Assembly: GCF_009711045.1 (NCBI RefSeq)
Contig: NZ_WMJX01000008.1
Location: 1 to 64,000, forward strand
Source: Myroides albus
Lineage (GTDB): Bacteria; Bacteroidota; Bacteroidia; Flavobacteriales; Flavobacteriaceae
Length of the DNA: 64,000 nt
Direction: 5' to 3'
This document shows, one piece after another, positions 54,435 through 62,240 of the stretch. Both the position numbers and the translations under genes were made by a program. Numbering within the stretch: the first letter of the stretch is position 1; each line of letters begins with the position of its first letter. The notes beneath the pieces are model-generated. The model made no database searches, had not been told where the DNA came from, and saw only the letters and a list, made by a program, of their open reading frames with translations.

Positions 54435-57161
54435 TTATCTATATCTCTTATCTGGAGCTTTTCGTTTCTCCCATTTCACGTCACTTAACATAGATGAGCG
54501 AATTCCGATAAAGAATCCCCAACTTGTGTAGCTTCCAATAGGAACCCAGCTAAAGTCCATACGCCAACTCAGTAGGTCTCTTTCGAATCGAAGTTGAGTG
54601 AAGGTAACTCCTTTTTGCACGAAGTCATAACCACTGGAGAATCCAACTTTCCACTTAGGTGTTAAATCAATATTTCCAGATACCATGACCGAGTTGTTGA
54701 CAATTTCGTTCTGTCTTTGAGCATTGCTGTAGGTCAATGAGTAGGCAAAGGTTAAGTCCCATGGTAATTTTGCATTAAAGAAACCGGCAAAAGGATCGTC
54801 GCCTTTGTCATTGTCGTTGTTGAACATACTCTGTCTGTTGTCTCCTAACTCCATTGTGCGTCCAAACAAATCATCTCCACGTCCACCATTGTCAATAGAG
54901 TTTTGGTTTTTATTGTCTGCAGATCCTCCAAACCAAGGGTCGTTGCTTGACATCGACCAGTTTACAGTCATATTAGCACTTGTAAGTCTAAATAAACTAC
55001 CTCCGTTATCAATATTGAATTTATCAATACGTCTGTTGTTGTTATCCAGAGCATACGGGTCTAAAGTGGCATTGAAGTTAATTTGCATTTTATCTTTAAA
55101 AATGGCAGTCCCAGCGCTCACGCGTACAGGTGACCATTTTAATGAATCTGCGGACATATTATAACTTGTAGAAAAATTCAAACTATTTAAAAGCATAACT
55201 TTTTTAGGCTCTCCTTTTTCGTTTTCGTCATCTCTCATTTTAGCCTCAAATGTGTTGCTCAAGTTGAAGTTTAACATATTTGAGTTCTGTCTACCAGGTG
55301 CGCCAAATAGCCCTCCTTGGAATCTGGTGTAGTCTTGCATGGTTTGACCAGTGGCATCGATGGCGTAAGTGTCGTAGTACTGCTCAAAACTCGGTGTGTA
55401 TGAGTATCCAACACTTGGACGCATTACGTGTCTAATAGCTTGGATTCTTCCGTCTTTGTTAAAGTTGAAAGTACCGTAAATGGTTGTACCAATATTCGTG
55501 TTGAAGTTATAAGTTCTAAAGCTATCAAAGCCATTAACACGTACATCTTCTACTTTGTTTGTCTGAGGGTTATACTCTTTTTTTATCGTATTCATATACC
55601 ACACCTCGTTGTAGGTTGCACCAGCTGTAACCGAGAAGTATTTGAATAATTTAAAGTTGGTAGAAATAGGAATACTGTGTTGAAATCCGGTATTTAAACT
55701 GTCAAACATTTCTTGTTTAAAGAAATTGTCCTCGTGAATTCTCACTCTGTTTTCCCCTCTAACGTTATATGAAAAGTTCAAGTTCTTGATAATTCCCTTT
55801 TTTGCACCGTATTTTGGAGCAAATGGGAAGACACGGTCTACACTAACGTTTAAGGTAGGTAGTGTCATATTAACTTGTTTTGTATTTGTTGATTGTGAGT
55901 GCGTTGCAGTCAAAGACATGTTAACTTGTGGGACACTCTCAAATGTTTTAGAATAACTAATAGATGAGCTCATTGTATTATTTAACGAAGCTCCAACGTT
56001 ATAGGTGTTGTTTGTCTGTCTAAAATATTGACTACTACCCATGTTTACCGATGCAGAGAATCTCGAATTCGGATTAGCTTTTGCATCTTGAGTGTGATTC
56101 CACTGTATATTGTAAAGTTTAGACGACATATAATCAGGAAGTCCACGTTCACTAAAGATATTGTTTTCATAGCGAACTAAAACGCGTCCATTGTATTTGT
56201 ATCTCTTGGCATATTGGCTATTACCTCTTAAACCCCAACTACCATTGGTATAGTAATCTCCTTGTAGGGTTAAGTCTAAATTGTCGCTAACAGCAAAATA
56301 GTATCCTCCATTTTGAAGGTAGTATCCTTGTTGATTGGTATCTCCCACACTTGGGATGATAAATCCAGATGCAGCTTTTTCACTCATAGGGAAAAAGGCA
56401 AAAGGAAGTCCCAGTGGAGTAGGTACATCAGCAATAACCATATTGGTAGGACCTGTAACTACTTTCTTACCTGGTACCAACTTAATTTTCTTACTCTTAA
56501 AGTAATATTCTGGATTGTCTAAGTCTTTTGCAGTTGTGAAGATAACATCAGCCATAAAGTAGGTAGAGTCATTCTCCTTCTTTGTCACTTCAGCTTTGAT
56601 GTTAAATTCTCCTTGTGAAGTTCTGGATTGAAAAACTAAAGCTTTGTGTGTTTTTGTATTATAGCGGATAGAATCTGGCTCTACCACTTGTCCTGCTTGC
56701 GTAAAAACAGGATATTGTGAAAGAACACCTAAGCTATCTTTGATTCCTCCAGCATAGATTTCGCTTTTATCGTAGTTGAATACGATTTTACCTGCTTTTA
56801 GGTTAAAGTCTTGGTAATTTATCTCAGCCTCGTCATAAAGTGTGATTTCATGACTTCTTTGGTCAAGTTTCTCGTAACCTTTCGCTTTTCTATCAACGAT
56901 GTTTTCTAAAAAAGATTTAGGTTTTTGTTCTGCCGTATTTTTACTGTTTGGCAAAGAATCTTTTGTAATTTGAGTTGAATCCTTCTCTATAGGTAATAGC
57001 TTAGGTACTATAGTATCTTTGTTCGAAGCTATAGTATCACTCAAATTGTTGTTTGGTAGTACAGTGCGTTTCTTTCCAAACTCTTGTGCAGTAACATGGT
57101 AAGATGAAAATGCACTGTATAGAAATAAAACTAAAACGATATTGAAAATATTTGTTCGCAA
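54435..57161 (-). CDS. lptD: LptD-like LPS assembly outer-membrane protein
   Basis: A 908-residue protein with a signal (ending VTAQ). The N-terminal soluble part is a jellyroll of the LptA/OstA type (ITLYDEAEINYQDFNLKAGKIVFNYDKSEIYAGG, about residues 105-138), and the remainder is a large beta-barrel (from about 260, PLGLPFAFFPMSEKAASGFIIPSVGD), the Bacteroidetes form of LptD that inserts LPS in the outer leaflet. The only plausible start is TTG at 57161. On the minus strand the sequence TAGATTTG (57166-57159) resembles a -7 box but overlaps that start codon, so the real promoter is unclear. Confidence 0.88.
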   Translation of the reverse strand: MRTNIFNIVLVLFLYSAFSSYHVTAQEFGKKRTVLPNNNLSDTIASNKDTIVPKLLPIEKDSTQITKDSLPNSKNTAEQKPKSFLENIVDRKAKGYEKLDQRSHEITLYDEAEINYQDFNLKAGKIVFNYDKSEIYAGGIKDSLGVLSQYPVFTQAGQVVEPDSIRYNTKTHKALVFQSRTSQGEFNIKAEVTKKENDSTYFMADVIFTTAKDLDNPEYYFKSKKIKLVPGKKVVTGPTNMVIADVPTPLGLPFAFFPMSEKAASGFIIPSVGDTNQQGYYLQNGGYYFAVSDNLDLTLQGDYYTNGSWGLRGNSQYAKRYKYNGRVLVRYENNIFSERGLPDYMSSKLYNIQWNHTQDAKANPNSRFSASVNMGSSQYFRQTNNTYNVGASLNNTMSSSISYSKTFESVPQVNMSLTATHSQSTNTKQVNMTLPTLNVSVDRVFPFAPKYGAKKGIIKNLNFSYNVRGENRVRIHEDNFFKQEMFDSLNTGFQHSIPISTNFKLFKYFSVTAGATYNEVWYMNTIKKEYNPQTNKVEDVRVNGFDSFRTYNFNTNIGTTIYGTFNFNKDGRIQAIRHVMRPSVGYSYTPSFEQYYDTYAIDATGQTMQDYTRFQGGLFGAPGRQNSNMLNFNLSNTFEAKMRDDENEKGEPKKVMLLNSLNFSTSYNMSADSLKWSPVRVSAGTAIFKDKMQINFNATLDPYALDNNNRRIDKFNIDNGGSLFRLTSANMTVNWSMSSNDPWFGGSADNKNQNSIDNGGRGDDLFGRTMELGDNRQSMFNNDNDKGDDPFAGFFNAKLPWDLTFAYSLTYSNAQRQNEIVNNSVMVSGNIDLTPKWKVGFSSGYDFVQKGVTFTQLRFERDLLSWRMDFSWVPIGSYTSWGFFIGIRSSMLSDVKWEKRKAPDKRYR

Positions 57162-57184
57162 ATCTATTATATATGCTATTTTTG
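57152..57184 (+). promoter_or_regulatory. Promoter of the amidase gene
   Basis: TTG at 57152-57154 and TATTTTTG at 57177-57184 are 22 bases apart, within the Bacteroidetes range, and lie about 100 bases before the amidase start codon. The TTG falls inside the divergent lptD gene. Confidence 0.45.
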
Positions 57185-57285
57185 TAAAAGCTTGATTCGT
57201 TAATTTTAGCGTGTCAAACTTACATATATTTTTTCTGAAAAATGTAATTTAATTCAAATTATAAGTAATAATAAAGAACTTTTTT

Positions 57286-58413
57286 ATGAAATACAGTCAC
57301 TCAAAACTGTTTACTTTACTGACCTTGTTATTTTTATCAGTGAGCGTGTTGGCGCAAAGCAATTCGAAATTCAGAGTTGTACTTGATCCGGGTCATGGAG
57401 GAAAGGACTCAGGAACAAATCACGGTAAGAATGTGGAAAAGGATATCGTATTAGCAGTTGCCTTAGAGGTGGGGAAGATACTTAAGAAGGAAAGTGATAT
57501 CGAAGTTGTATATACTCGTGATTCGGATGTATTTGTCGCTGTGAAGGAGCGTTCGGTTATGGCAAATAATTCTAATGGTAATGTATTTGTCTCTATTCAC
57601 TGTAATGGTGTGAATAGCAATGCAGCTTACGGTACTGAAACCTATGTAATGGGTTTGAGTAAGAATAAGTCAAATTTGGATGTTGCCAAGACAGAGAACT
57701 CGGTAATTATGTTGGAGGATGATTATAAAACACAATATGCAGGGTTTGATCCTAAGTCGCCAGAATCTATTATTGGGTTGACATTGATACAGGAGGATTA
57801 TATTCACCAGAGTATTGATTTAGCCAGTCGTGTTCAAGATAGCTTTACCAATGATTTAAAGAGAAAGAATAGAGGGGTTAAGCAAGGGCCGTTTTGGGTA
57901 TTGCATGGCGCTTTTATGCCGAGTGTATTAATCGAACTTGGCTTTGTCTCTAATAAGGAAGAAGGAGCCTATTTGTCTTCTAAAAAAGGGCAGAAAGAAT
58001 TAGCTGAATCTATCGCTACAGGGATTATACAGTATAAGAAAGCTTATTACTCTAATGGTGTTTCTTCGTCGGTAACCGTAAAAGAGAATCAGTCTAAAGA
58101 AGTGAAAAAGACTACACCAGCGAAAGAGAAAAAAACGGTAACTGTTACCAAAGTTTCTAAGGGAGTAGTTTTTAAAGTACAGATTGCTGCAAGTACACGT
58201 GTATTAGCTCTAAAACCACAGAATTTTAAGGGGTTAAAGAATGTGACAATGATTAAGTCAGGGAACTTAAATAAGTATTACTACTCTGAAACATCGAGTT
58301 ATGACGAAGCTGAAAAGCTGTTAAAAGAAGCTAAAGATAAGGGGCATAGTAGCTCTTTTATAGTGCCTTTTAAAAATGGTAAAATCATCACTCTTGAAGA
58401 AGCGCTAAAATAA
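57286..58413 (+). CDS. N-acetylmuramoyl-L-alanine amidase with SPOR-like tail
   Basis: A 375-residue secreted zinc amidase that cleaves the stem peptide from murein. After a signal ending in LAQS, an Amidase_3 domain runs to about residue 240 with zinc ligands in DPGHGGKDSG (His), the Glu in GKNVEKDI and the SIHCNG histidine, and the catalytic Glu in PSVLIELGFVSN. The C-terminal 80 residues (VFKVQIAASTRVLALKP, YYYSETSSYDEAEKLLKEAKDKG) form a SPOR-like domain that would bind septal glycan. It probably acts in cell separation. It leads a run with mlaD and two iron-sulfur protein genes. Confidence 0.93.
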   Translation: MKYSHSKLFTLLTLLFLSVSVLAQSNSKFRVVLDPGHGGKDSGTNHGKNVEKDIVLAVALEVGKILKKESDIEVVYTRDSDVFVAVKERSVMANNSNGNVFVSIHCNGVNSNAAYGTETYVMGLSKNKSNLDVAKTENSVIMLEDDYKTQYAGFDPKSPESIIGLTLIQEDYIHQSIDLASRVQDSFTNDLKRKNRGVKQGPFWVLHGAFMPSVLIELGFVSNKEEGAYLSSKKGQKELAESIATGIIQYKKAYYSNGVSSSVTVKENQSKEVKKTTPAKEKKTVTVTKVSKGVVFKVQIAASTRVLALKPQNFKGLKNVTMIKSGNLNKYYYSETSSYDEAEKLLKEAKDKGHSSSFIVPFKNGKIITLEEALK

Positions 58414-58415
58414 TA

Positions 58416-58447
58416 TTGAACGCTTTGAAAATAAAAGTTTATTTTTG
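58416..58447 (+). promoter_or_regulatory. Promoter of the MCE gene
   Basis: TTG (58416-58418), 21 bases, TATTTTTG (58440-58447) give a standard promoter directly after the amidase stop codon and 22 bases before the TTG start of the MCE gene. It could supply separate transcription of the downstream genes. Confidence 0.5.
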
Positions 58448-58469
58448 CCACTTATAAAATAAGAAAATT

Positions 58470-59441
58470 TTGAAAATATCTAGAGAAATTAAAACGGCTA
58501 TATTAGTATTAGGTGCCATTGCTTTATTTATATGGGGATACTCTTTCTTGAAAGGAAAAAATGTATTCGATAACAGTACTAAGTATTACGTAGAATATGA
58601 GAATGTTGAAGGAATTACCACATCATCTAATGTTACCATAAACGGGTTAGTTGTAGGAAAGGTATCTAAGATTTCCATTGATCAAAATTCAGGTAAATTG
58701 GTTGTAGAACTTTTAATGACCAATCCTATTCAAATTTCTAAATCCAGCACTGCTGCTATTTATTCTCCAAGTCTTATAGGAGGAAAGGCAATAGCTATAA
58801 ATCCAAAGTTTGGCGATACAGACTACGCTCAAAAGAATGACTATCTAAAAGGAGAAGTTGTACCAGAGATGACAGATAAGTTATTAGGTGAAATAGAACC
58901 TTTGAAAACAAAAGTAGAGTTAGTCTTAGAAAATGCAAATCAGATGCTTGTTGCTGTAAACAGTATTATGGATGAGCAAATGCAAGCAAACTTAAAACAA
59001 TCTGTTGTTGAATTGCAAGGTACTTTGGCTGGAGCAAACCGCATGTTAGCTACTGCAGGACCTCAGTTAGATGGTACAATGAAGAATATGAATAAGATGA
59101 GTTCTAACTTTGCAGATTTATCTACAGAGCTTAATTCTTTGGATATTCAATCTACCTTTAGTAAATTAGACAATGCAACAGGAAATATCGACAAATTATT
59201 AGCAGACATTCAATCAGGAAAAGGTTCTGTTGGAATGTTGCTTAAAGACGAGCAATTGTACAAAAACTTAGAAGGAGCTTCGAAAGAATTGGAACAATTA
59301 ATGCGCGATTTGAAAGAAAATCCTAAACGATACGTACACTTCTCTTTGTTCGGTAAGAAAGCGACACCTTATCAAGCGACTGAAGAAGTGAAAGAAAATC
59401 AAGACAATCAAACAAACGAAAGCCAAGCAAACAATAACTAA
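58470..59441 (+). CDS. MlaD family (MCE) lipid transport protein
   Basis: A 323-residue MCE protein, the periplasmic lipid-shuttling component of Mla-type systems. It has a short cytoplasmic start, one membrane anchor (TAILVLGAIALFIWGYSFL), the MCE domain (YYVEYENVEGITTSSNVTINGLVVGKVSKI, about residues 39-68, to PSLIGGKAIAINP), and a long helical tail with NANQMLVAVN and Met/Leu-rich coiled-coil regions. The start is TTG at 58470; no ATG would retain the anchor. The MlaE and MlaF partners are not in the window. Confidence 0.9.
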   Translation: MKISREIKTAILVLGAIALFIWGYSFLKGKNVFDNSTKYYVEYENVEGITTSSNVTINGLVVGKVSKISIDQNSGKLVVELLMTNPIQISKSSTAAIYSPSLIGGKAIAINPKFGDTDYAQKNDYLKGEVVPEMTDKLLGEIEPLKTKVELVLENANQMLVAVNSIMDEQMQANLKQSVVELQGTLAGANRMLATAGPQLDGTMKNMNKMSSNFADLSTELNSLDIQSTFSKLDNATGNIDKLLADIQSGKGSVGMLLKDEQLYKNLEGASKELEQLMRDLKENPKRYVHFSLFGKKATPYQATEEVKENQDNQTNESQANNN

Positions 59442-59489
59442 ACTAAACAATTAAAAAACTAACAATTTACTGAAACAATTATTACCATT

Positions 59490-60815
59490 ATGCAGTATTT
59501 AGGCCAAGTATTATTTTTATTATTATTGGTTGCTGGATTTGGATTCTTTATTAAAAACATAAAGAAACTAATACGCAACATTAAGTTGGGTCGAGATATA
59601 AACCGTTCAGACAATCCGAAAGAGAGATGGCGCAATATGATTCGCGTAGCCTTAGGGCAGTCCAAAATGGTGAAAAGACCAATCCCAGCTATCTTACATA
59701 TTTTTGTCTACGCAGGTTTCGTTATTATTAATATCGAAATGTTAGAGATCATCGTAGATGGTTTGTTTGGAACCCATAGAGCATTCAAATTCTTAGGAGG
59801 TACATATGATGTATTGATTGGAATATTTGAAATACTTGCTTTCCTTGTTATTTTTGGGGTAGTAGTATTTTGGATTCGCAGAAATATTATCAAGTTGAAG
59901 CGTTTTAATCAACCAGAAATGGAGGGATGGGCAAAGAGAGATGCTAACAATATTATTTATATTGAAAGTGTTTTAATGTGCTTTTTCTTGATTATGAATG
60001 CGGCTGACTATTATTTGCAAACGCAAAATTACGGTCACTATGTACAGGCTGGATCATTTCCAATTTCTGGATTTATCGCTCCTTTATTTGAAGGTATGAA
60101 TAACGAAACGGTTGCATTTGTAGATCGTTTTGCTTGGTGGGCACATATAATAGGAGTGATGTTCTTTATGAACTACCTATACTACTCGAAACACCTTCAT
60201 ATCTTCCTTGCTTTCCCTAATACGTATTTTGCCAATTTAAAACCACAAGGTGAGTTTAACAACTTAGAGTCGGTGAAAAATGAGGTGAAACTTATGATGG
60301 ATCCAAACGCTGATCCTTTTGCTGCTCCTGCTGAAGCGCAAGGTGAACCAGAGAAATTTGGTGCACAAGATGTAATGGATTTAAACTGGGTACAGCTGCT
60401 AAATGCATATTCTTGTACGGAGTGTGGTAGATGTACTTCATCATGTCCACAAAATACGACAGGTAAAAAACTATCTCCTCGTAAAATTATGATGTCTACA
60501 CGAGATCGTCTTGAAGACGTGAGTAAGATATTAGACGCTAATGGAGGTAAGTTTGTAGATGACGGAAAAACTTTATTAAACGACTATATTACTGCTGAAG
60601 AATTGTGGGCTTGTAACACGTGTAATGCATGTGTTGAGGAATGTCCGATTGATATTAGTCCGTTGTCTATCATTATGGATATGAGACGCTTTTTAGTTAT
60701 GGAGCAAAGTGCTGCACCAATTGAGTTGAACAATATGATGCAAAATATTGAAAACAATGGTGCTCCTTGGCAATATAACCAGATGGATCGCTTAAACTGG
60801 AAAGACGAAAATTAA
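59490..60815 (+). CDS. Membrane-bound (4Fe-4S) oxidoreductase subunit, HdrE/HdrC-like
   Basis: A 441-residue protein with an N-terminal membrane part of about six helices, like the nitrate-reductase gamma/HdrE cytochrome b family (RFAWWAHIIGVMFFMNYLYYSKHLHIF offers histidines for haem), followed by a cytoplasmic domain with two 4Fe-4S motifs: CTECGRCTSSCP (about residues 309-320) and CNTCNACVEECP (about 378-389). It likely passes electrons between the quinone pool and the CCG-domain protein encoded next, as in heterodisulfide-reductase-like or lactate/glycolate oxidase modules. Substrate unknown. Confidence 0.9.
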   Translation: MQYLGQVLFLLLLVAGFGFFIKNIKKLIRNIKLGRDINRSDNPKERWRNMIRVALGQSKMVKRPIPAILHIFVYAGFVIINIEMLEIIVDGLFGTHRAFKFLGGTYDVLIGIFEILAFLVIFGVVVFWIRRNIIKLKRFNQPEMEGWAKRDANNIIYIESVLMCFFLIMNAADYYLQTQNYGHYVQAGSFPISGFIAPLFEGMNNETVAFVDRFAWWAHIIGVMFFMNYLYYSKHLHIFLAFPNTYFANLKPQGEFNNLESVKNEVKLMMDPNADPFAAPAEAQGEPEKFGAQDVMDLNWVQLLNAYSCTECGRCTSSCPQNTTGKKLSPRKIMMSTRDRLEDVSKILDANGGKFVDDGKTLLNDYITAEELWACNTCNACVEECPIDISPLSIIMDMRRFLVMEQSAAPIELNNMMQNIENNGAPWQYNQMDRLNWKDEN

Positions 60816-60872
60816 TCAACTAACAATTATAATCAGTCTATCAACTGATTGTTACAATATACAGCAAATATT

Positions 60873-61664
60873 ATGTCACAAAATTTAGTAGTGCCTACAA
60901 TGGCTGAAATGATGGCTCGTGGAGAAACTCCTGAAGTACTATTCTGGGTAGGATGTTCAGGTAGTTTTGATGATAGAGCTAAGAAGATAACAAAAGCATT
61001 TGTCAAAATATTAAATAAAGCGAATGTATCATTCGCTGTTTTGGGAACAGAAGAAGGTTGTACAGGAGATCCTGCAAAAAGAGCAGGTAATGAGTTTGCT
61101 TTTCAAATGCAAGCTATGATGAATATCCAAGTACTTGACGGATATGAAGTAAAGAAGATTGTTACTGCTTGTCCTCACTGTTTTAATACGCTTAAAAATG
61201 AATATCCTGATTTAGGAGGGAAATACGAAGTTGTTCACCATACAGAGTTTCTTAAATCATTGCTTGATGACGGAAGATTAACTATTGAAGGTGGGCAGTT
61301 CAAAGGAAAGAGAATCACGTTTCACGATCCTTGTTATTTGGGACGTGCAAACCAAGTATACGAAGCACCACGTCAGTTAATTGAGAAGTTAGATGCAGAA
61401 CTTGTAGAGATGAAGCGCTCAAGAGCTAATGGTTTTTGTTGTGGAGCAGGTGGAGCACAGCTCTTCAAAGAGCCTGAGCACGGAGACAAAGAGGTACACG
61501 TTGAACGTACAGAAGAAGCTATCGGGACTAATGCTGAAATTATCGCAGCAGGTTGTCCTTTCTGCAATACCATGTTAACTGATGGAGTGAAATTCAAAGA
61601 AAAAGAAAGCCAAGTGAAAGTATTAGACGTGGCTGAATTAATTGCGAACGCAGAAGATTTATAA
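60873..61664 (+). CDS. Cysteine-rich (CCG domain) iron-sulfur protein, HdrB/LutA-like
   Basis: A 263-residue cytoplasmic protein with two CCG-type cysteine-rich domains. The motifs are CPHCFNTLKNEYP (about residues 100-112), FHDPCYLGR (about 150-158), GFCCGAGGAQLF (about 187-198) and GCPFCNTML (about 228-236). Such domains ligate special clusters in HdrB, GlpC and LutA. It is expected to work with the preceding membrane protein, 57 bases upstream. The ORF opens at TTG 60849, but ATG 60873 (MSQNLVV) is the better start. The stop overlaps nothing; the next gene begins 5 bases later. Confidence 0.9.
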   Translation: MSQNLVVPTMAEMMARGETPEVLFWVGCSGSFDDRAKKITKAFVKILNKANVSFAVLGTEEGCTGDPAKRAGNEFAFQMQAMMNIQVLDGYEVKKIVTACPHCFNTLKNEYPDLGGKYEVVHHTEFLKSLLDDGRLTIEGGQFKGKRITFHDPCYLGRANQVYEAPRQLIEKLDAELVEMKRSRANGFCCGAGGAQLFKEPEHGDKEVHVERTEEAIGTNAEIIAAGCPFCNTMLTDGVKFKEKESQVKVLDVAELIANAEDL

Positions 61665-61668
61665 CATT

Positions 61669-62154
61669 ATGTACACTCCAATAGATCAAATGCCAGATCA
61701 TTCTCGAATCTGGATATATCAATCAAATCGCAAATTCTCGGATGAAGAAGTCCAAGAAATTGAAAAAACACTACAAGCTTTTGTAGAGGAATGGGTGGCT
61801 CATGCTACTCCTTTGACTGCTTCTTTTGAAGTAAAATACAATCGCTTTATTATCTTGGCTGTTGATCAAGATATGCACGCTGCTTCTGGATGCTCTATTG
61901 ATGCTTCAGTGCGTGTAATTCAAGAGTTTGAAGCAAAATATAATGTGGATTTACTAGATAAAATGAATGTTACATATAAGACAGGAGATTTTATCGCATT
62001 TAAAACATTAATTGAATTTAAACAATTAGTTAAGTCAAAAGCTGTATCTGCTAACACAATCGTTTTTAACAACTTAGTTAACGACCTTGGAGAATACAGA
62101 GAATTTTGGGAGGTTCCAGCGAGCGAAAGTTGGCACAGTCGCTTTTTTAAGTAA
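61669..62154 (+). CDS. Conserved flavobacterial protein (often labelled ABC transporter ATPase)
   Basis: A 161-residue cytoplasmic protein. Sequences of this type are often called ABC transporter ATPase in flavobacterial databases, but no Walker A, Walker B or signature motif is present, so that name is not supported. Notable is IWIYQSNRKFSDEEVQEIEKTLQAF at the start, FIILAVDQDMHAASGCSIDASVR (about residues 60-82) and the C-terminal WHSRFFK. The function is unknown. The ATG at 61669 sits 5 bases after the CCG protein gene, with which it forms an operon. A terminator follows at 62186. Confidence 0.8.
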   Translation: MYTPIDQMPDHSRIWIYQSNRKFSDEEVQEIEKTLQAFVEEWVAHATPLTASFEVKYNRFIILAVDQDMHAASGCSIDASVRVIQEFEAKYNVDLLDKMNVTYKTGDFIAFKTLIEFKQLVKSKAVSANTIVFNNLVNDLGEYREFWEVPASESWHSRFFK

Positions 62155-62185
62155 ATAGTATTTTTTAAATTTACAAATATCAAAG

Positions 62186-62220
62186 AATCATCATCAATCT
62201 TTTTGATGATGATTTTTTTT
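62186..62220 (+). terminator. Terminator after the iron-sulfur operon
   Basis: A perfect 12-bp stem (AATCATCATCAA 62186-62197, TTGATGATGATT 62203-62214) with a 5-base loop and eight T residues. Confidence 0.85.
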
Positions 62221-62240
62221 ATGAGCAAATAAAACGACTA

